Source of the DNA: Cyclobacteriaceae bacterium
GTDB taxonomy: Bacteria; Bacteroidota; Bacteroidia; Cytophagales; Cyclobacteriaceae
Direction of reading: 5' to 3'
Assembly: GCA_028281285.1 (NCBI GenBank)
Contig: JANQKF010000029.1
Coordinates: 36,167-100,166, forward strand
DNA: 64,000 nt
Below are positions 51,611 through 62,100 of the stretch, in pieces. The notes below the pieces were generated by a model. That model was given only the letters and a program-made list of their open reading frames with translations, searched no databases and was not told where the DNA came from. The translations under genes and the position numbers were made by a program. Numbering within the stretch: position 1 is the stretch's first letter; each line of letters opens with the position of its first letter.

Positions 51611-52703
51611 CAGCCCGACAATTGCTCAGTGGGAAAGATCCTCAAAAGTGGGAATAACAGGTGGGTATGAATGGAATGTATTTCTCAATCCACAGACATT
51701 AGAGCGCAACGGTGAGTTTCTAAATCGATCCAACCTCTGGGATAATGCCACCTATCAATCTCTTTTTATGAACAACTCATTCAAGCGTGAATTTGCCAAT
51801 AGCCGCATCAGGTTGGATGCGAATATTAGTGGAGGTCTTTACCAGACGAACATGAAGGCCAATCGCTATTCATATGAGCTTGGGGCGTCCTACAGAACCA
51901 AGTATGCCAAAAGAAAGTATTTTGAGTTTGCCCCTACATTGACAAGGATCAAACGAGATGGGGTGAACGAAGCCGATGCAATATTGCGCACTCCCTTTTC
52001 CTATACACAACTACTCATTCCTATACATCTTGACTTCTATTTGGGGAACAAAGCATGGTTAAAGACAGAATCGGGATATCTCTATAAGAATTACGATAGA
52101 CAACCCGGGCAAGAGCTTTTTTATCATGCCCCTTTCACCAACGTGAGCATTAGCAAAAAATGGGAGGGTAAAAACCTGGTCAAGAAACTTACTTTCCGTA
52201 CCGGAATCCAGTTAAGGAGGTACACGGATATCGATGGCCCGATTGACGAGGAGGTTGATGACGAAGACAACTCAAGAAGCTGGAATTATTTCCGGAATAA
52301 CATTGAATACGATATTACTTCAGCAGACAAGTCTCGAAGCTTCACCTTTGGAATTTATCACGTGAAAAGAGTCGATGCGGATGAGACCAACAGTTATTCA
52401 GAGATATCTCCAGGATTCAGATTCACCAGAAAATTCGGGACACTAAGACTTTCAGGTGGATTGAAATACTCGGTAAGAAATTATCCGGAATTGACACCTG
52501 GTGAAGGCAATGACGATGAGCCGTTGAGATATCAATATCTAAGGGGAAACATTAAAGCCACTTTAAAAATGAATAAGAGTACAGATTTATTCCTTAAGGG
52601 CAATTTGGTGAATCGAGTATCGAGCAACACAGACATCAATTCCATTGGATTCAGAGGCTATTTCAATAGTGTGATTGAGACAGGACTTGTGATAAAACTT
52701 TAG
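51570..52703 (+). CDS. Exported beta-barrel-like protein in the ATP-grasp cassette
   Basis: The 377-residue protein has a signal peptide (MKKLTTLILLILISSPTIAQ) and a mature part dominated by alternating aromatic and polar residues in long beta-strands (YSYELGASYRTKYAKRKYFEF, LTFRTGIQLRRYTDI, FRGYFNSVIETGLVIKL), which suggests an outer-membrane barrel with about 14-16 strands. The end VIETGLVIKL lacks the classical aromatic last residue. I do not recognise a named family. It overlaps the small gene by 41 bases, so it belongs to the same cassette and could be the cell-surface partner. A terminator follows at 52728. Confidence 0.7.
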   Translation: MKKLTTLILLILISSPTIAQWERSSKVGITGGYEWNVFLNPQTLERNGEFLNRSNLWDNATYQSLFMNNSFKREFANSRIRLDANISGGLYQTNMKANRYSYELGASYRTKYAKRKYFEFAPTLTRIKRDGVNEADAILRTPFSYTQLLIPIHLDFYLGNKAWLKTESGYLYKNYDRQPGQELFYHAPFTNVSISKKWEGKNLVKKLTFRTGIQLRRYTDIDGPIDEEVDDEDNSRSWNYFRNNIEYDITSADKSRSFTFGIYHVKRVDADETNSYSEISPGFRFTRKFGTLRLSGGLKYSVRNYPELTPGEGNDDEPLRYQYLRGNIKATLKMNKSTDLFLKGNLVNRVSSNTDINSIGFRGYFNSVIETGLVIKL

Positions 52704-52727
52704 TGATACATTTTGGTTGAGTCGGAG

Positions 52728-52758
52728 AGGGCTGCGGGAATTTCCCAAGGCCCTTTTT
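52728..52758 (+). terminator. Rho-independent terminator after the ATP-grasp cassette
   Basis: AGGGC (52728-52732) pairs with GCCCT (52750-52754), with an inner hairpin GGGAA-T-TTCCC, followed by TTTTT. It lies 24 bases after the stop of the barrel gene and closes the cassette. Confidence 0.8.
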
Positions 52759-52855
52759 ACATTTTGGCAAAATAATTGCCCAAGTGGTTAGGGTATTCTG
52801 TTTTTGAAGAGTACTTAATGAACTTAAAGGAATTTCAACCTTAACGACAGATCCT

Positions 52856-53071
52856 ATGGCAAATAATCAACCAAAGGGATCGGAGACCGATTCGACCAAA
52901 ATACAACAGGTGAAGCTTCGCAGACGCCTTGCATTCTTTCTGAATATCCTATTCTGGATAATCTTCACGGCTACCTTTATTTTGGACTATCAGGAAAATA
53001 AAAAAAGGGAGATTTCTGAAGATGTTCTTTCTGGCACTTGGGAAGAAGTTACCATTGAAATGACGAATTGA
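52856..53071 (+). CDS. Small single-pass membrane protein
   Basis: A 71-residue protein with a polar N-terminus, a basic stretch (KLRRRLAFF) and one transmembrane helix (FFLNILFWIIFTATFILDY), then a short charged tail (EISEDVLSGTWEEVTIEM). It has a fair ATG at 52856 and lies between a terminator and the sensor kinase gene. Its function is unknown. Confidence 0.5.
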   Translation: MANNQPKGSETDSTKIQQVKLRRRLAFFLNILFWIIFTATFILDYQENKKREISEDVLSGTWEEVTIEMTN

Positions 53072-53278
53072 TCATACCGAATTCTCTCATTGGAGATTTC
53101 ATTTTTTAAACCAACATATCTCAATTAACTTGTAGACGCTTCTTTGGCCTTTGGAGCTAATCGTGTGAAATCTATTAGACTAGTTCGGAATGTGCGTTTG
53201 TTGGTCCTCCGAATGGGGAGCTCTTCTCCTTATTCTGGTAGGCTACCCTCCTTTAAAAAAACATCCTCAACTGGAAAT

Positions 53279-55885
53279 TTGAGAAATTTTCAAGTTAAAT
53301 TCTTGATGATACTCATTCACCTGAGCATTCTCATTCACCCTTTTACTTCAAATGGTCAATCTTATAGTTATCGGCTATCCCCTCAAACGGACTCGCTTGT
53401 TCAGTTGCTTTCAAAGGGATGGAATGTACCAGATCAGGTCAAGGTGCTGGAGATCATTGAAAATCACAAGCCTGTAAAGAAAATCATCGCACTACAAAAT
53501 CAGCTAGACCAGGTCACGGAAAATGAGCGGTTGGAAATGGAGCTTAACGAGCGATTGGGAAGAGCATATAAATGGGCGGATGACATTATGGGCTCCTATC
53601 AATATTATACAAGGACCCTCTATTTGGCCGAAAAGCTGAAAGATGATAGAACAATTGCTTTCGCATGCATGGAAATCGGAAACAATATTCGGCTTGGGAA
53701 CCTAATTGAGAGAGAGTATGCGTCTTATTTTAATCGAGCCATTGCAATATTTGAGACCTTTAATGATCCGCTCAGTCAAGCTTATATGTTCTATGCAAAA
53801 CTGTTACTAGAACCCGACAATGAGCAAGTGCTGGGTTATGCTGATCAGGCTATTGACATGATAAGATCGAATTATGATGCTTCAGATACATTGTTGATGG
53901 AGTCTCTGGCGAGACACTTGAATGTTGCGGGGATCTATCGATCAGGCGAACAGAAGATGAAATTCCTTAGGGAAGGACTTGCTGTGGCCAGAGCATCCAG
54001 AAACTACATCATGCAGGCCCATATACTGAATAATGTGGGGTTTGACTTTTTGGCTAAACAGCAGTTTGATGAAGCGATTCCGTATCACCTGGAAGCACTG
54101 GATGTTTCCATTAAAAATGGGTTAAAAGGGCTTGCTTCCAATGCATTTAACAATTTATCTCGATGCTATCTGGGTAAGGGCATGTACAAGGAAGCGCTGG
54201 AATATTTCCGTTGTCATATGAGTATGGTGTTCGATATCAACAATGACCGTTATTTCGAAAATATGGCTGAAATGGAGGTAAAGCATGAGACAGATCGCGT
54301 TGAACTACAAAATGATCTGCTCCTTAGCGAGCAAAAACTCCAGGGCAGGCAGCGATTGATTTTGATCATTATTTCTTTGTTGCTATTGCTGGTTGCCGGT
54401 TTCATTTTCTGGAGTCGGAGACGGGTGACCAAAACGAATGAAAAACTGAAAGCTCTAGATAAGACCAAGTCGCGTTTTTTTGCAAACATTTCCCACGAGC
54501 TAAGAACACCTCTGACCTTAATCAATGCACCTCTGGAGTCGTTGATTCACGAAGGCAAGATCGATGATCCGGAGGTGCGAAAGACCTTAGAGACCGCCAC
54601 CAGAAATGGGGTTAGCCTGCTTTCTTTGGTTGAGGAGATCCTGGACTTGGCCAAACTGGATGGGGGCAAACTCGAATTGGTGGAAAATCCGGTCTGGCTA
54701 CATGATTATCTGCAATTGATTATCTCCGGATTTGAATCAGGGTTTAAAAACAAGGGGATCAATTTCGAATATGATTTTCGACTGCCGGAGAACATGACGA
54801 TTCTGCTCGATGAAAATCGATGCGGTAAAATCATCAAGAACCTGCTTTCCAATGCCATGAAGTTCACCCGGGAAGGAGGCCATATCACACTGAGGGCAAT
54901 GGAAGGCAAGGAGAATATGATTCAAATCCAAGTGGAGGATACCGGAAGAGGTATTCATGAAAAGGACCTTCCCCATATCTTCGACCGCTATTACCAGTCG
55001 GAGCAACCAGGCACCAAGGCTGAAGGAGGCACCGGAATTGGATTGGCCCTGGCGAAAGAATTGGCCACCTTGCATGAAGGAACACTGACGGCTGAAAGCA
55101 CATTGGGCAAGGGCAGTACCTTTACTCTCGAATTACCGGCTAAGCTTGTCAGGGAAGAAACCATCGTACAGATTACCACGCCCGAAAGCCACGATTTGGA
55201 AGAAGTATTGAAAGAAACCGTTGTGCGGTATTCTACCAAATTCAATATTGAACAGCCAAGGCTATTGATCACAGAGGACCATCCGGAAATGCGAGCCTTT
55301 GTCGCACAGACATTGGAACCCTATTTTGAAATCAAACAGGCGGAGAATGGAAAAGTCGCCCTTGAAATACTTAACAAGGAAACGATTGATATTGTCATCT
55401 CTGATGTGATGATGCCGGTTATGGATGGCTTTGAGTTGTTGGAGGAGATCAGGAAGAATGACGCGCTTCATCAAGTGTCGGTGGTAATGCTCACTGCCCG
55501 GGCCGATAATGAGGATAAACTATTTGCTCTTACGCTGGGCATTGATGATTACCTGACCAAACCATTCAGCGCCTCGGTATTCTTGGCCCGAATCAAGAAC
55601 ATTCTGGAAAACCGAATCAAGATCATTCGGGAGCTCAGAAGTCTATCGAATGAGGAGGCCATTTCCAATGAAAATTTACAAGCCTTTATTGAGGCCCATG
55701 ACCTCTCGGATAGAGAGTTGGAGATTATGAGACTCATGGCCAAGCGGTATAGTAATAAACAGATTGGTGAGAAGCTCTTTCTTTCTACTAATACCGTTAA
55801 ATACCACCTCAAAAAACTCTATTTCAAGCTGGATATCACCAGTCGGGATGAGATGACCGAACGGGCTGAGGAGGTCTTGAATTAG
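53279..55885 (+). CDS. Hybrid signalling protein: TPR, membrane helix, histidine kinase, receiver, LuxR helix-turn-helix
   Basis: About 868 residues from a TTG at 53279, chosen because it gives a plausible signal peptide (MRNFQVKFLMILIHLSILIH). ATGs at 53306 and 53213 are alternatives, and the frame stays open to 53144. Domains in order are periplasmic TPR-like repeats (about 40-330), a transmembrane helix (about 360-380), HisKA with phospho-acceptor His406 in ISHELRTPL, HATPase (NLLSNAMKF, DTGRGIHEKDL, GGTGIGLALAKE), a receiver with Asp709 in VISDVMMPVMDG and Lys in DDYLTKPF, and a LuxR/GerE helix-turn-helix (about 808-858, SDRELEIMRLMAKRYSNKQIG). It is a complete two-component system in one chain, and DNA binding from the membrane is implied. 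The nearest target may be the giant adhesin gene downstream. Confidence 0.86.
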   Translation: MRNFQVKFLMILIHLSILIHPFTSNGQSYSYRLSPQTDSLVQLLSKGWNVPDQVKVLEIIENHKPVKKIIALQNQLDQVTENERLEMELNERLGRAYKWADDIMGSYQYYTRTLYLAEKLKDDRTIAFACMEIGNNIRLGNLIEREYASYFNRAIAIFETFNDPLSQAYMFYAKLLLEPDNEQVLGYADQAIDMIRSNYDASDTLLMESLARHLNVAGIYRSGEQKMKFLREGLAVARASRNYIMQAHILNNVGFDFLAKQQFDEAIPYHLEALDVSIKNGLKGLASNAFNNLSRCYLGKGMYKEALEYFRCHMSMVFDINNDRYFENMAEMEVKHETDRVELQNDLLLSEQKLQGRQRLILIIISLLLLLVAGFIFWSRRRVTKTNEKLKALDKTKSRFFANISHELRTPLTLINAPLESLIHEGKIDDPEVRKTLETATRNGVSLLSLVEEILDLAKLDGGKLELVENPVWLHDYLQLIISGFESGFKNKGINFEYDFRLPENMTILLDENRCGKIIKNLLSNAMKFTREGGHITLRAMEGKENMIQIQVEDTGRGIHEKDLPHIFDRYYQSEQPGTKAEGGTGIGLALAKELATLHEGTLTAESTLGKGSTFTLELPAKLVREETIVQITTPESHDLEEVLKETVVRYSTKFNIEQPRLLITEDHPEMRAFVAQTLEPYFEIKQAENGKVALEILNKETIDIVISDVMMPVMDGFELLEEIRKNDALHQVSVVMLTARADNEDKLFALTLGIDDYLTKPFSASVFLARIKNILENRIKIIRELRSLSNEEAISNENLQAFIEAHDLSDRELEIMRLMAKRYSNKQIGEKLFLSTNTVKYHLKKLYFKLDITSRDEMTERAEEVLN

Positions 55886-56173
55886 CCCCTGAGAGTCACA
55901 ATTTTTAGTCAAGACTGCTTGATAGAATAGGACAATTTCAATTCTTGATTTCTTCTATCCATGAAGGTGGCAGGATAAAGAACCGGCTCTTGCTTTGAAT
56001 TGCTTGATTAATTTTTTGTTGTTCAAACCCTCTTTTTTGAGCTTCAAACGCAGATTTTTGCACAACTACCCGCTTCGGGTAGTCAACTCAATTCATGCTT
56101 TTGTAAGATTATGATGTCTTGATACTACTCGACTTCACCCAAGGCAAGATTATTCGACCAAAACACGAATTGT
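55886..56173 (+). promoter_or_regulatory. Intergenic region with 19-bp inverted repeat ahead of the giant adhesin gene
   Basis: These 288 bases hold no gene. At 56065-56083 lies an exact inverted repeat, ACTACCCG-CTT-CGGGTAGT (8-bp arms). LuxR-type regulators bind short inverted repeats, so it is a candidate operator for the kinase/regulator encoded just upstream; it could equally be an mRNA hairpin. No clear TAnnTTTG promoter is seen. Confidence 0.5.
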
Positions 56174-59100
56174 ATGGAAACCTTTCAACATTTGGGAGCA
56201 GTGCCTGCTGTTTTCCCACAAGACATTGATGCGCGCGCAATAAAGCTTTCGAAAGTCACTCGAAACCTTTTCGCGTTTATTTTTCTATTGTTTTTACTGT
56301 CTCCTGTCATGGGTCAGGTGGATGCCAATACGGTGGGCTATTGGAGCATGAATGAAGGCTCTGGTACAACAGTAGGAGATCAATCTGCAAACGGGCTCAA
56401 CGGGACCTTCGTAGGGCCTCTATCTTTTGTGGCTTCATCGGCCTATTCAGGGGCGGGAACGGCACTCAATTTTCCCGGTAGTGGATATGTCAGAGTTCCC
56501 CATAATGCGACTATGAATACCATGAAAAACTCAATGACTATTGAGGCCTGGGTATATCAGACCGATAATGTAAACAACGCCATTGTGGACAGAGGGAATT
56601 ACAACTTCCTTTTCATGTCCAACCCCAATGGTCAACCTGGGTTAGGTTTCTATAATCCATGGGGAGGATGGTCTTACAGTACTTCCAGCACACCGGTGAA
56701 TCAATGGTTTCATGCAGCCATGACCTGGGATGGAAATACAAGAACACTGAAACTCTATACCAATGGGGTGTTGACCGATACCTTTGTACGGCCATCAGGA
56801 CTTTTCTTCAATAACTCTGAACTAAATATAGGCCGCCAACAACCCGATGGTTGCCGATGTAACCTAATGAATGGTCTACTGGATGATGTAAGACTGTCAA
56901 ATGTGGTGAGAACTCCGTCTGAAATTCAAGACGCTGCAAATGGAACAGCTCCGGACACGACACCACCAACCGCAATTGCACAAGACATCACCGTACAATT
57001 GGATGCTAATGGCAATGCCTCAATTATTCCTGAAGATATTGATAACGGCTCTTCCGATGATTCGGGAACGGTGTTTTTGAGCTTGGATCAAACCACTTTT
57101 GACTGTGATGATCTTGCGTTGGAAGGTGGTACTTCGGCCCAAGGCTTTTTTTATTATCGTGCAGGGAGTCAACAATTTTCTGAAGGAGATATTTCAAATG
57201 GCAGCATATCAAACTTATTTAATCCAAATGCATCAACTTGGAGTGTAGATTATGATGAAGTCAATGATAAAGTGTTTTATGTTGACGGTAATGCACATAC
57301 CTTAATTAAAGCCAACAAGGATGGGACAAACAAAACCGTGATCGCCAGTGGTTTAGGAATTGCCTATGGTTTAACCTTAGATGTAGATAATCAATTGGTT
57401 TATTTAGTTGAGGCCTCGGGTGCTAAGAGAGTGCTTAAAATATCTTATGATGGCACTACCCAAACTACCATAGCGACAAATTCTTATGGTTCAAGTAGTA
57501 TTGTTTTAGATAAGGTCAACAACGACTTATATTTTGCCAATTGGGCAGGTAATGGTAAAATCGGGACTGTCAAAACCGATGGTACTGGCCATAATGAATC
57601 TTATGTAGATACAGGTACCTCATCTCTATTTGGTGGGGTTTATTATGTGTCTAGTACGAATACGCTGTACTGGTCTGTATTCAATAGTACAAATGCAGGA
57701 TCATTAATGAAAAAGGTTGGATCAAATCCACCAACTGTGGCTTTTTCAGGTTATTCCTCTCTCTTTGGTTTTGATATTGATGAAGCTAATTCACAAGTTT
57801 ATTTTGTTAACTATGGTTCACAGCAAATTGTCCGTAGCGATTTAGATGGTACTAATGCTACAGTATTGGCGAGTGGTTTAGGAGGTTTTACTTATCAAAT
57901 CTCACTAAGCCATACTTCAGCTGGCAGTTCGGGAACTTCAGTTACCTTAACTGTGACAGACGCAAGTGGCAACACCTCAACAGCAATTGCCAATGTTATG
58001 ATCGAGGACAATATTGCTCCGTCCATTACTTTGAATGGAGCTGCATCACTTGACGTTGAAGCCAACGGAACATTTAGCGACCCAGGAGCAACTGCCAATG
58101 ATAATTGTTCGGCAACCGTTGAAACGACTGGAACTGTAACCCTTTCAACTCCAGGAAGCTATACACTCAGCTATAAAGCCGTGGATGGTTCAGGAAATGA
58201 ATCCGAGACCATTACAAGAACGGTCAATGTAATTGCTCCTACCATTTCAGTGTCTGGAGATCCATGCCCACCATCCGATTTGATTGCCACAGTTTCAGCA
58301 GATGTGACTTCGGTGGTTTGGAAGAAAGATGGGACTCAGGTAGGAACGGGCACCACTTTCACGGCAACAGAGCCAGGTTCATATACTGCCGAAGCTTCAA
58401 ACGCAGGTGGTTATACCGTGACTTCCAATGCTTTTGTAGTGAACCTTAATACTATTGAAGCACCTGCTGAGTGGACGGCCACTGGAAGTATCAGTGTCGA
58501 GAGAAATTCTGTAGTAGGTACCAAACTTCAGGATGGAAGAGTATTGCTCACAGGTGGGTATTCATTCGGAAATAATGGCGAAAAGACCACGGAAATCTAT
58601 GATCCTGCCACCGGCCAATGGACCGCTACGGGTGACATGACAGTCGGAAGAGCAGAGCACAATGCCGTGTTGCTACAAAATGGAAAAGTTCTTGTTACCA
58701 CTGGGTTTAATGGGACTATTGGTTATACCCAGAGTTCAGATTTGTATGATCCGAATACAGGTACTTGGTCTCCAACAGGAAATATGATGGAGCCTACTTT
58801 GAGGGCCACGGCTACTTTACTGAATAATGGCAATGTATTGGTAACCGGAGGATTCGGACCAACACTGACCAAGGATGAGACCCAGATTTACGATGTGGCT
58901 TCAGGAACCTGGAGTTATGGTCCTAATCTGGCGAAAGACCGGAACAACCATACCGCCACCTTATTGGCAGATGGACGTGTATTGATTGTTGGTGGAGCTA
59001 ATGCCTATGGCCAACTACCTTATGAAGTAGAAATCTATGATCCAGCAACTAATACGATTTCGGCTGCTGCTCCTATCAACAATAGAAGATATTACCACTC

Positions 59101-62100
59101 CGCTACCTTGTTGAATGATGGTAGAGTACTGGTAGTAGGAGGTGTTGGTTCTAACACTACGGCAGAACTTTACGACCCGATAGCGGACACCTGGACTTTT
59201 GCAGCACCAATGAACCGTGCGAGGCAAATACATACAGCCAACTTATTGGCCAATGGTAAGGTACTTCTTGTTGGTGGCAACTCTTCTAACAATGCTATTT
59301 CAGAGGTGTATGACCCGGTGACCAATACCTGGGACGATTCAGCTCAGATGTTGGCCCAAAGAAATAACCATGCTTCTTTCCTTCTCAATGATGGAAGAGT
59401 CTTACTCTCAGGAGGTTTCCGAACTACGACTTCAGAAATTTATAGCTCAAGCGTGACCATATCCGGTGATGCTGAGATTTGTATTGATGGAAGTACTCAA
59501 TTGACAGCCAATGTAGCTGGTGGAGTATGGGCCAGTGACGCTGACGGAATTGCCTCAGTGGATGCCAACGGAAATGTAACAGCCGTTTCGGTCGGTAGTA
59601 CGAATATTACCTACACTTTGGTCAACACCTTCGGATGTACTGTGATATTCAATCATGCCATAACAGTGAATCCACTACCAACGGCCACTGTGGTATCTCA
59701 AGGATTCGTTTGTATTGGAGACAATACAGGAAGTATCACAGTAACAGCGACCAGTGGAACTGCACCTTATGAATACTCGATCAATGGAGGAATCAACTAT
59801 CAGGCTTCCAACGAATTCACCGGACTTGCTGCAGGCAGCTATGCTGTGCATATCAGAGACGCAAATGGTTGTTCCAATTCGGTTGAGGTAGTCGATATAA
59901 TTCAAGAAGATAACATCAGTCCAACGGTGATTACGCAGGACATCACGGTTCAACTGGATGCCAATGGCAATGCGAGCATTACCCCTCAGGATATTGATAA
60001 TGGATCTTTCGACAATTGTGAGATTGCAAGCATCACCTTGGATCAAACCACTTTTGATTGTGGTGATGTTGCAGTTCCAAGTTCGAGCTATGCCTTGGAT
60101 TTTGATGGAATCAACGATTTTGCATCTGTTCCGCTTGATGGAAGGAATTTGTCTGGATTCACCTTTGAAGCCAACTTAAGATTTACGAAACGACAAGATG
60201 GATCAATTGCACAATGGGGCAATTCGGTAACCAATAATAATCCCTACATGTTGTTCTATTATCAGTCTGCTGGTAACCTGGTATTAAAGGTCGATCGCAA
60301 CTTTTACGTAATGCCCGGTGTTGTGCCCGATCTAGATACCTGGTACCATGTAGCTGTGATCCACAATGGCACAAATTGGAGCCTTTATGTTGATGGAGAC
60401 CTAAAACGTACATTCTCTGCAGGTGCATGGGAACAATATAATGCCACTTCGATCTTCTTTGGTAGTAGTCATGCAGGCTATTTCACTGGTCAAATGGACG
60501 AAATCAGGGTTTGGGATGATATTCGAACTCAGACCGAGATAACTGACAATGCCGCAACTACAATTGCCCCTGGTTCGGCTAATCTGATTGGCTATTACAG
60601 ATTTGATGAAGGTACAGGAACTACATTTGCCAACCTCGTAGGAGGAAGTGATGGTACGCTTTTCTCAGGAACAGCTTGGACCACAGAAACCGCTATTGGA
60701 GGTGCAGTTTCAGGAACTCAGGTAACATTAACCGTAACAGACGTCAACGGCAATGTATCAACAGGTACAGCGAATGTGACTGTCGAAGACAACATTGCTC
60801 CGGAAATTACCGGTCCATCTGATATCGATGTATTTGCTACTAGCGCAGCGGGAGCTGTTGTGAACTATACAGCTCCAGTTGGAATAGATAATTGCTCAGT
60901 AACTACCGAATTAACCGCAGGCTTAATCACAGGAGAAACCTTCCCAATTGGTACTACGCTGGTCACATTTACAGCTACGGATGGATCAGGTAATACAGCC
61001 TCCCATTCCTTTAATGTGACGGTGACAGGTATACCGCCACAAATCGTGGTGCCAGCGAATATCACGGTAAGCAATGATGCAGGCGAATGTGGAGCAATTG
61101 TAAACTTTGAAGCTACAGAAACCACCGGGATTCCAGCTTCAACGATTACTTACGATATCCAGCCGGGAACGTTCTTCCCTGTTGGGACCACAACGGTAAC
61201 CGCTATAGCAACCAACGCTGTGGGTACTTCTTCGGCATCATTTACTGTGACGGTTGAAGATACTGAAGCTCCGATTATCACTTCAGGGGGAGGTACCCCA
61301 GAATATGTGGATTGGACGTCTAATTCAACGGGTACGCTGACCAGCGCTGGTATTACGGTGACTTTGGGTGCTCCAGGTACCACAGCCGTGATAGGCAATG
61401 GGCGCTTTAGTGATAACAGCACCATCTTTAGCAATGCCACTTTCTTCAACCCGGCTATTCCGCTTGGAGAAAATGCACGAGCAGAATTTAAGGAAGAGGG
61501 AGACGTGATGGTGATCGGATTCTCCAGCCCTGTTACTGATCCGATATTCTACTTCAGCAATATGCAGGGAGATTATACCTTTAATGGCCCTGTCACCCTA
61601 CTAAGTGGTGGAGGAAATGGGTTCGAAGGCATCACCGGCAATACGATTTTTGGTAATCCTGCTTCAGTAGAGGGTACATTCCGTATCTCGGGAACCTTTA
61701 CTGAGATTATGATGACCGGAAATGATTTTATCAATGCCGGTATCGGAGGAGATGGCGTACAGATTCAGATTCTGGCAGCAGCAGGCGGTGCATCCGTGTT
61801 GAATGATGTCACTGTGTTCCTGGATGAAAACGGTAATGCTAGCATCTCTGTAGATGATATTGATGGCGGAGTGACGGATAACTGTGGAATTGATACCAGA
61901 GTATTGGATGTCACTTCTTTCGATTGTTCGAATGTTGGAGACAATACGGTGACCTTGACAGTTACTGATATTCACGGCAACTCATCAAGCGGAACGGCTA
62001 CTGTTACGGTAATTGACAACATCATTCCGGAAATCACCGCTCCAGCCGACATTAATGTGTTTGCCACCAGCGCTGCGGGTGCCGAGGTGAATTATGCCAC

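Noticed and set aside
58460..59440. Periodic repeats as a CRISPR array or tandem DNA repeat
   Set aside because: The period matches Kelch protein repeats in one open frame; DNA copies are not identical and have no spacer structure.
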